32,515 nucleotides of DNA from NCBI GenBank assembly GCA_025927765.1, contig JAICKU010000044.1, positions 1 to 32,515 on the forward strand, given 5' to 3'. Below the pieces are notes generated by a model. It saw nothing but the letters and a program-made list of their open reading frames with translations, was not told where the DNA came from and made no database searches. Positions 26,926 through 32,515 of this stretch are shown one piece after another; the stretch's first letter is position 1, and the number at the start of each line of letters is the position of its first letter. Made by a program: the position numbers and the translations under genes. This DNA comes from Burkholderiales bacterium. GTDB taxonomy: Bacteria; Pseudomonadota; Gammaproteobacteria; Burkholderiales; Casimicrobiaceae.

Positions 26926-27843
26926 GTGCGTACGCCGATGAGACCCGAGGTCGAATTACCCACCGCCATCACCGTGCCCCGCGCGACCGATTCGCAGGGG
27001 ATGAGCTATCTCGTCTCGCTGCCGCGGCGCATCGTCACCGTGTGGATCCCGCTCGGCGTCTTCGTGATCGTGCTGCTGTTCCCGTTCTACTGGATGGTGA
27101 TCACGAGCATCAAGCCCGACGCCGAATTGCTGTCGCGCACCGGGAATCCATTCTGGGTCATCCATCCGACGCTCGCGCATATCGAGAAGCTGTTCTTCCG
27201 CACCGGCTACCCCGAATGGCTGTGGAACACCGTGCTGGTGTCCGTGGTGGCGACGTTCGTGTCGATCGCCTGCAGCGTGCTTGCGGCGTATGCGATCGAA
27301 AGGCTGCGCTTCAAGGGCTCGCGCTACGTGGGGATGAGCATCTTCCTCGCGTACCTCGTGCCGCCGTCGATCCTGTTCATCCCGCTCGCGGCGATGGTCT
27401 ACAAGCTCCACCTCTTCGACACGCGGCTCGCGCTGATCCTCACGTACCCGACGTTCCTGATCCCGTTCTGCACGTGGCTGCTGATGAGCTACTTCAAGAC
27501 CATTCCGTTCGAGCTCGAGGAGTGCGCGCTGATCGACGGGGCGAGCCGCTGGCAGGTGCTCGTCAAGATCGTCCTGCCGCTCGCCGTGCCCGGGCTGATT
27601 TCCGCCGGCATCTTCGCCTTCACGCTGTCGTGGAACGAGTTCATCTACGCGCTGACGTTCATCTCGTCGTCGGAAGTGAAGACCGTGCCGATCGGCGTCG
27701 TGACCGAGCTCGTCGAGGGTGACGTCTACCAGTGGGGTTCGCTGATGGCGGGCGCGCTGTTCGGCTCGCTGCCGGTGGCGATCCTCTATTCGTTCTTCGT
27801 CGAGTACTACGTGTCGGGCCTCACGGGAGCGGTGAAGGAATAG
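26926..27843 (+). CDS. ABC sugar importer permease (MalG/UgpE type)
   Basis: A 305-residue inner-membrane permease with six helices. The first is IPLGVFVIVLLFPFYWMVIT, followed by the MalG-type phrase TSIKPDAELL; the EAA loop reads LEECALIDGASRWQVLVKIV. The GTG at 26926 follows GGGGGGCAAGG; ATG at 26938 or 27001 are alternatives, the last giving a shorter cytoplasmic tail. Last gene of the importer operon; a 9-bp hairpin (27855-27875, AGGAAATGA/TCATTTCCT) follows the stop. Confidence 0.92.
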   Translation: MRTPMRPEVELPTAITVPRATDSQGMSYLVSLPRRIVTVWIPLGVFVIVLLFPFYWMVITSIKPDAELLSRTGNPFWVIHPTLAHIEKLFFRTGYPEWLWNTVLVSVVATFVSIACSVLAAYAIERLRFKGSRYVGMSIFLAYLVPPSILFIPLAAMVYKLHLFDTRLALILTYPTFLIPFCTWLLMSYFKTIPFELEECALIDGASRWQVLVKIVLPLAVPGLISAGIFAFTLSWNEFIYALTFISSSEVKTVPIGVVTELVEGDVYQWGSLMAGALFGSLPVAILYSFFVEYYVSGLTGAVKE

Positions 27844-27854
27844 GGAAATGAGGG

Positions 27855-27875
27855 AGGAAATGACCGTCATTTCCT
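27855..27875 (+). terminator. Hairpin after the ABC importer operon
   Basis: AGGAAATGA and TCATTTCCT form a 9-bp stem with a three-base loop, 12 bases past the permease stop. The following GGTTGCTGCTTG is only weakly T-rich, so termination is uncertain. Confidence 0.45.
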
Positions 27876-27952
27876 GGTTGCTGCTTGCGATCAAGCTCCC
27901 CGGCCCGCATCTTTCGTAGAATGTGACGACCCACCGACGAACGGAGCCACCC

Positions 27953-28273
27953 ATGAGCGATATCAAGGACACCATCCAGGACCAGGTCAAGCAGAACCGC
28001 GTGGTCCTCTACATGAAGGGCACGCCGCAGTTTCCGCAGTGCGGCTTCTCGGCCACGGCCACCGAGATCCTGAAGCGCTGCGGCGTCACGAACTTCGCGT
28101 CGTACAACGTGCTGCAGGACGACGCGCTGCGCCAGGGCATCAAGGACTTCTCGAACTGGCCGACGGTCCCGCAGCTCTACGTGGACGGCGAATTCGTCGG
28201 CGGCTGCGACATCATGCGCGAGATGTACCAGTCGGGCGAACTGCAGCAGTTGCTGTCGAAGCAGCCCGCCTGA
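27953..28273 (+). CDS. grxD: Monothiol glutaredoxin (Grx4/GrxD family)
   Basis: A 106-residue cytoplasmic protein with the active-site motif CGFS (in FPQCGFSATA), the glutathione-binding TVPQLYVDGEFVGGCDI and normal length. Grx4 carries [2Fe-2S] clusters, often with BolA, and serves iron-sulphur delivery and iron sensing. GGAG precedes the ATG; a TAGAAT -10-like box lies at 27917-27922 with no clear -35. Its TGA is also the first three bases of a 25-base repeat unit. Confidence 0.95.
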   Translation: MSDIKDTIQDQVKQNRVVLYMKGTPQFPQCGFSATATEILKRCGVTNFASYNVLQDDALRQGIKDFSNWPTVPQLYVDGEFVGGCDIMREMYQSGELQQLLSKQPA

Positions 28274-28373
28274 CTTCGGGGTCAGAGCCGTAAGTCGCGC
28301 GCGGTGACTTCGGGGTCAGAGCCGTAAGTGGCACGGGCGACTTTCGGCTCTGACCCCGAAGTCAGCGAAGTCA
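28271..28373. repeat. Cluster of three 25-base REP-like repeats
   Basis: Unit one at 28271-28295 and unit two at 28305-28329 are identical (TGACTTCGGGGTCAGAGCCG then TAAGT). Unit three at 28340-28364 is inverted with one difference. A further partial inverted CGAAGTCA (28366-28373) ends at the spoT stop. Units two and three can fold as a long hairpin. They fill the whole gap between two convergent genes and supply both stop codons. The GGGGTCAGAGCC motif recalls REP-type repeats mobilised by RAYT transposases; none is encoded here. Confidence 0.85.
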
Positions 28374-30500
28374 GGTGCGGGCGCGCTGCACGCGCCGCAC
28401 ATCGGGAATGCGGTGCAGCGCGCGTATCACGTGCGCGAGGTGACGCCGGTCGCGCACTTGCAGCCCGAAGAACATCGCGACGTCGCCGCCGTCGGGTCGC
28501 TCCATCGACACGGTGTCGATGTTCGCGTCGGCGTTGCCGATCGTCGTCGCCAGTTCCGCCAGCATGCCGCGGCGATCGGCCACGAGCACGCGTATGCCGC
28601 AATCGAACACGCCCTGCACGTCGGGCGCCCACTCGACGTCGACCAGTTCGCCGCCGTCGATGCGCTGCTTGCGCAGAGTCGCGCAATCGCGCAGGTGCAC
28701 GATCAGCCCCTGGCCCTTGCGGAACTGGCCGATGACCGCGTCGCCCGGAATGGGCCGGCAGCACTTCGCGTACTGGATCGCCACGCCCTCGACGCCGCGC
28801 AGCGTGAGCGCCGCGGCTTTGGGCGGCGTGGCGGTCGCGCCCGCATCGTCGGCCTTGCCCGGCTGACGCGTCAGCGCCTGCGCGACCACGAACGACAGCC
28901 GCTTGCCGAGCCCGATGTCGGCGAGGATCTCGAGCTGCGTCTTCGCCGCGTATTCCTTCGCGAGCGCTTCCCACCGGTCCCACGTGATCGACTCGGGCTC
29001 GATGTTGAGCGTCTCCAGCGCCTTGTTCAGGAGCCGCTCGCCGAGCGCCGCCGATTCCTGCTGCTGCAGGCCCTTCAGGTAATGGCGGATCCGCGAGCGC
29101 GCCTTGCCCGTGGTGACGAACGACAGCCACGACGGATTCGGCCGCGCGGTGGGCGAGGTCAGGATCTCGACGTGATCGCCGTTACGCAACTCGGTGCGTA
29201 GCGGAAGCAATTCGTAGTTGATCCGTGCCGCGACGCAGTGATGCCCGATGTCGGTGTGCACGCCGTACGCGAAATCGACGGCCGTCGCGCCGCGCGGCAG
29301 CGCCATGATCTTGCCCTTGGGCGTGAAGAGGTAGATCTCGTCGGGAAAGAGGTCGCCCTTGACGTGCTCGAGGAATTCCTTCGAATCGCGCGATTCGGAC
29401 TGGATCTCGAGCAGGCTCTGCAGCCAGCGATGCGTCTCGCGCTGCGCTTCGGCGAGATCGAGCTGCCCGCCCGATTTGTAGAGCCAATGCGCCGCCACGC
29501 CCGCTTCGGCGACGCGATGCATGTCGTGCGTGCGCAGCTGGGCCTCGAGCGGCGTGCCGAACGGGCCGAACAGCGTGGTGTGCAGCGACTGGTAGCCGTT
29601 CGCCTTCGGGATCGCGATGTAGTCCTTGAACTTGCCGGGGATCGGCTTGTAGAGCTCGTGCAGCACGCCGAGCGCCGCGTAGCACGTCGACTTGTCGGCG
29701 ACGAGCACGCGCACGCCGTAGATGTCGAACACCTGCGAGAACGTGTAATGCTTCTCGCGCATCTTCTTGTAGACCGAAAACACCGTCTTCTCGCGGCCGG
29801 TGACGACCGCCGCGATGTTGGCGCGCGCGAGCCCGTCGCGGATCACGTCGAGCAATCGGTTCATCACCTCGCGGCGATTGCCGCGCGCCATCTTGATCGC
29901 ATGCGCGAGCACGCGGTAGCGCAGCGGATAGAGGTGCTTGAACGACAGGTCCTGCAGCTCGAGGAAGAGCGCGTTCAGCCCGAGGCGATTCGCGATGGGC
30001 GCGTAGATGTCCATCGTCTCGCGCGCGATGCGCTTGCGATGGCTCGGCGCCATCGCATCGAGCGTGCGCATGTTGTGCAGCCGGTCCGCGAGCTTGATCA
30101 GGATCACGCGCACGTCGCGCGCCATCGCGAGCAGCATCTTGCGGAAGCTCTCGGCCTGCGCGTCCTCGCGCGTGGCGAACTCGATCTGGTCGAGTTTCGA
30201 CAGGCCGTCGACGATGGCGGCAACCGGCTTGCCGAACGTCGACTCGATCTCGCTGCGCTTGACCGAGGTGTCCTCCATCACGTCGTGGAGGAGGGCCGCC
30301 GCGAGCCCCTCGGCGTCGAGGCGCCATTCGGACAGGATGCTCGCGACCGCGAGCGGATGCGTGATGTACGGCTCGCCCGACTTGCGAAACTGGCCGCGAT
30401 GGGCCGATTCGGAGAACTCGAACGCGCGCTCGACGAGCGCGATGTCGGGCGACGGAAGGTAATGCCCGAGGTGCCGGGTGAATTCGGCGATCTCGGACAT
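28371..30500 (-). CDS. spoT: Bifunctional (p)ppGpp synthetase/hydrolase
   Basis: A 709-residue stringent-response enzyme. In order: HD hydrolase domain (HRGQFRKSGEPYITHPLAVA, LLHDVMED) at about 25-180, synthetase domain with KFKDYIAIPKANGYQSLHT at about 230-350 (the charged KFKD fits bifunctional enzymes rather than RelA's EFDD), TGS domain (IYLFTPKGKIMALPRGATAV), helical and zinc-finger-like regions, and a C-terminal ACT domain (VLVADRRGMLAELATTIG). Both catalytic sets look intact. It lies directly after rpoZ (13-base gap), the usual gmk-rpoZ-spoT order. Confidence 0.96.
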   Translation of the reverse strand: MSEIAEFTRHLGHYLPSPDIALVERAFEFSESAHRGQFRKSGEPYITHPLAVASILSEWRLDAEGLAAALLHDVMEDTSVKRSEIESTFGKPVAAIVDGLSKLDQIEFATREDAQAESFRKMLLAMARDVRVILIKLADRLHNMRTLDAMAPSHRKRIARETMDIYAPIANRLGLNALFLELQDLSFKHLYPLRYRVLAHAIKMARGNRREVMNRLLDVIRDGLARANIAAVVTGREKTVFSVYKKMREKHYTFSQVFDIYGVRVLVADKSTCYAALGVLHELYKPIPGKFKDYIAIPKANGYQSLHTTLFGPFGTPLEAQLRTHDMHRVAEAGVAAHWLYKSGGQLDLAEAQRETHRWLQSLLEIQSESRDSKEFLEHVKGDLFPDEIYLFTPKGKIMALPRGATAVDFAYGVHTDIGHHCVAARINYELLPLRTELRNGDHVEILTSPTARPNPSWLSFVTTGKARSRIRHYLKGLQQQESAALGERLLNKALETLNIEPESITWDRWEALAKEYAAKTQLEILADIGLGKRLSFVVAQALTRQPGKADDAGATATPPKAAALTLRGVEGVAIQYAKCCRPIPGDAVIGQFRKGQGLIVHLRDCATLRKQRIDGGELVDVEWAPDVQGVFDCGIRVLVADRRGMLAELATTIGNADANIDTVSMERPDGGDVAMFFGLQVRDRRHLAHVIRALHRIPDVRRVQRART

Positions 30501-30513
30501 GGGCGACGACTCG

Positions 30514-30732
30514 TTAGATGGAGGTCGGCGGCGTCGTCTTGTGCAGCATTTCGATACCGACCTTGCCCGACGCGATTTCGCGCAACGCGATGACCGTGGG
30601 TTTGTCGCGGTCGGCGTCGAGCAGCGGTGCTGCGCCCGACGTGATCTGGCGTGCGCGGTTGGTGGCCGCGAGCGTCAGCTCGAAACGATTGGGAATCTTC
30701 GAGAGGCAGTCGTCGATCGTGATGCGTGCCAT
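30514..30732 (-). CDS. rpoZ: RNA polymerase omega subunit
   Basis: A 72-residue subunit that helps assemble RNA polymerase and forms part of a ppGpp site. [20 protein letters not shown] and the helix [11 protein letters not shown] are diagnostic. The ATG follows the gmk stop by five bases and the gene is followed by spoT, matching the conserved operon. Confidence 0.96.
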   Translation of the reverse strand: MARITIDDCLSKIPNRFELTLAATNRARQITSGAAPLLDADRDKPTVIALREIASGKVGIEMLHKTTPPTSI

Positions 30733-30737
30733 GGCGG

Positions 30738-31385
30738 TCAGGTTTCCGAAGTCAGTAATTGGGCGAGCGCCTTCGCGTGGCGCACCTGCTGGCGCGCGGC
30801 TGTGAGCCGCGCAGCACGCACGATGGCCGACAGGTCGTCGACGGCGCGTGCAAAGTCCTGATTCATAATAACATAATCGAACTCGCCGCAGTGGCGCATC
30901 TCCTCGCGCGCCGCCGCGAGCCGCTGCACGATCACGTCGGCGGGATCCTGGCCGCGCTTTTCGAGCCGCTCGCGCAGTGCGTCGATCGACGGCGGCAGGA
31001 TGAAGATCTGCACCGAGCCCGGGATAAGGCGGCGTACCTGCGCCGCGCCCTGCCAGTCGATTTCGAGCAGCACGTCCTGCCCGGCCGCGACCTGCGCCTT
31101 GAGCCACGTCGCCGACGTCGCGTACCAGTTGCCGTGAACGAACGCCTGCTCGAGGAATTCGCCGCGCTCCTTCAGCGCCAGGAACTGCGGCACGTCGACG
31201 AAGTGGTAGTGCTGCCCCTCGCTCTCGGCCGGACGCGGCGGGCGCGTGGTGTACGAGATCGACAGCCGGATGCCGGGCTCGCGCTCGAGGAGCGCGTTGA
31301 CCATGCTGCTCTTGCCGCCGCCGGAGGGCGCGGCCACGACGAACAGGCAGCCCGCGGCTCCGGGGGCTTTGGTGGTGATGCTCAC
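30738..31385 (-). CDS. gmk: Guanylate kinase
   Basis: A 215-residue enzyme phosphorylating GMP to GDP with ATP. The P-loop is [15 protein letters not shown]-binding residues are in [20 protein letters not shown], and the lid and [12 protein letters not shown] region are normal. The start is a GTG with GGAG about 12 bases upstream, nine bases after the yicC stop. Confidence 0.96.
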   Translation of the reverse strand: MSITTKAPGAAGCLFVVAAPSGGGKSSMVNALLEREPGIRLSISYTTRPPRPAESEGQHYHFVDVPQFLALKERGEFLEQAFVHGNWYATSATWLKAQVAAGQDVLLEIDWQGAAQVRRLIPGSVQIFILPPSIDALRERLEKRGQDPADVIVQRLAAAREEMRHCGEFDYVIMNQDFARAVDDLSAIVRAARLTAARQQVRHAKALAQLLTSET

Positions 31386-31394
31386 GCGCGCGGA

Positions 31395-32261
31395 TTACTC
31401 CAGATTTTGGACCTGTTCGCGCATCTGCTCGATCAGCACCTTGAGCTCGAGCGACACCTGCGACAGCTCCGCGTCCACGGACTTCGAGCCCAGCGTGTTC
31501 GCCTCGCGGTGCAGCTCCTGCGCGAGGAAATCGAGCCGCTTGCCCACGCTGCCGCCCTGCGCCAGTACGCGCCGGATTTCGGCGACATGGGTGGCGATGC
31601 GCGCCACTTCCTCGGCGACGTCGATCTTGGTGGCGAACAGCGCGAGCTCCTGCTTCAACCGCTCGTCGTTGCGGTCGAGGCCGGCTTCGGTCAGACGCGC
31701 GCCAAGCTTGTCCACGAACGCGCGATGCAGCGCCGGGATGCGGGGGGCGACCCGCGACACCTGCGCGTCGATCTCGCTGCAGCACTGCTCGAGCACGGCG
31801 CGCAGTTTCGCGCCCTCGCGCGCCCGCGCCGCCGTCAGTTCGGAGAGCGCCTGCTGGACCAGCGTGTCGACCTGCTCGGCCAGCGCTTCGGGTGAAATCG
31901 TCGCGTCCACCATTACGCCGGGCCAGCGCAGGATGTCGGCGGTGGTGAGCGGGGGCGTACCCGGCAACGCCTTCGCGACGGCGTTCGCCGCATCGGCAAG
32001 CTGCCGGATGCGCTCGGTGTTGACGGCGATCGTGCCGGAGGCGCCGAGCGTGCGGGCGAGCGAGACCCGGCACTCGACCTTGCCGCGTTTCTGGACCGAC
32101 GCGATGCGCTCGCGCAACAGCGGTTCCATCGTCCGCAGCTCCTCCGGGAGCTTCAGGGTGACGTCGAGGTACCGGTGATTGACCGAGCGAAGTTCCGCAG
32201 CAAGCGAAATGCCCGGCAGCTCGGCGGTGGCGGCCGCGAAGCCCGTCATGCTGAGAATCAT
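31395..32261 (-). CDS. yicC: YicC family endoribonuclease-like protein
   Basis: A 288-residue protein of the YicC/YloC family (members reported as endoribonucleases). The family start [11 protein letters not shown], the segment [12 protein letters not shown] and the C-terminal [20 protein letters not shown] followed by K are conserved marks. The ATG at 32261 fits these better than the longer frame. It heads yicC-gmk-rpoZ-spoT and is divergent from a kinase gene. Confidence 0.94.
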   Translation of the reverse strand: MILSMTGFAAATAELPGISLAAELRSVNHRYLDVTLKLPEELRTMEPLLRERIASVQKRGKVECRVSLARTLGASGTIAVNTERIRQLADAANAVAKALPGTPPLTTADILRWPGVMVDATISPEALAEQVDTLVQQALSELTAARAREGAKLRAVLEQCCSEIDAQVSRVAPRIPALHRAFVDKLGARLTEAGLDRNDERLKQELALFATKIDVAEEVARIATHVAEIRRVLAQGGSVGKRLDFLAQELHREANTLGSKSVDAELSQVSLELKVLIEQMREQVQNLE

Positions 32262-32434
32262 GACGGGATCGGACCGGGAAAAGCGGGGAAAATTGCGTCT
32301 TCTGGCTTTACTTCGTGCGGCTGCATCGGGGAGAATGTACGGGTTCTGCGCCCCTCGCGCAAGGCAGGCGGGGAGTCTTGGCACGCGACTTGCGGGCTTT
32401 TCCGCGCGCGCCCGCCCGCATCAAACCCAACGCG
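32262..32434. promoter_or_regulatory. Divergent promoter region yicC / kinase
   Basis: A 173-base gap that must hold promoters for both directions. I see AT-richer patches (32279-32310 and around 32333) but no hexamer pair convincing enough to place, and no FNR-type palindrome. Confidence 0.4.
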
Positions 32435-32515
32435 ATGCCCGTCACCAATCAAGCGCTGCCGAGCGGCTACGCGCTTCTCAACTACCGGATCGACCGCCAG
32501 ATCAGCCGCGGCGGC
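32435..32515 (+). CDS. Ser/Thr protein kinase, N-terminal fragment
   Basis: The ATG at 32435 opens 27 codons that run off the window edge: MPVTNQALPSGYALLNYRID then RQISRGG. A phrase such as L-x-Y-R-I followed by I-S-R-G-G is the glycine-rich loop opening of bacterial Hanks-type kinases, and a kinase gene commonly sits opposite yicC in Burkholderiales. The kinase core is not visible, so the call rests on the loop start and context. Confidence 0.6.
   Translation, partial: MPVTNQALPSGYALLNYRIDRQISRGG

Noticed and set aside
28271-28373. CRISPR-like array
   Set aside because: Only three units, one inverted, with 9-10 base gaps that are not spacer-like, and no cas genes.

Overview
High-GC proteobacterial chromosome, most likely a betaproteobacterium of the Burkholderiales. 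The support is the gene order stk-yicC-gmk-rpoZ-spoT, the CGFS glutaredoxin, the tRNA-Phe type, the GC-rich codon use, and dense ATGA-coupled operons. I cannot name a genus. The first ~290 bases are clearly poorer in GC (about half by hand count) and end at a 45-base 3' half of a tRNA-Phe gene (293-337). That is what the chromosomal end of an element integrated into tRNA-Phe would leave behind.

Bases 509-18526 look like one low-oxygen/persistence island. On the minus strand are a zinc alcohol dehydrogenase, a universal stress protein, a phosphoketolase, acetate kinase, a phosphotransacetylase and two P-type ATPases. The last four are chained by ATGA overlaps or a 4-base gap. Opposite them are an Hsp20 and a CBS-BON protein. 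Next comes a membrane-fusion/permease/ATPase exporter, divergent from a PaaK-like adenylate-forming ligase. Four FNR/ANR/FixK-type palindromes, TTGA(T/C)-N4-(G/A)TCAA with one near-match, lie in the promoter gaps at 2167, 4754, 12222 and 17045. Each has a -10-like hexamer whose centre is 31-32 bp from the palindrome centre, the geometry of a class II FNR promoter at -41.5. Two of the sites can serve divergent genes. One faces a universal stress gene that survives only as its first ~30 codons. The set resembles the low-oxygen-activated (lxa) locus of Burkholderia cenocepacia. The inferred logic is that phosphoketolase makes acetyl phosphate, acetate kinase turns it into ATP (or Pta into acetyl-CoA), the dehydrogenase balances redox, and the ATPases, chaperone and stress proteins maintain resting cells.

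Bases 18593-22353 hold a Ca2+/H+ exchanger, a small metallothionein-like protein, an unknown 145-residue protein, a cold shock protein with a long leader and a clear terminator, and a short core-type methionine synthase. Bases 22473-27843 hold a 2-hydroxyacid dehydrogenase followed by a complete sugar-type ABC importer (ATPase, Tat-exported binding protein, two permeases), with a perfect 13-bp hairpin between the binding protein and the first permease. Bases 27953-32515 are core genome: glutaredoxin, a short interspersed repeat cluster, spoT, rpoZ, gmk, yicC and the start of a divergent Ser/Thr kinase.
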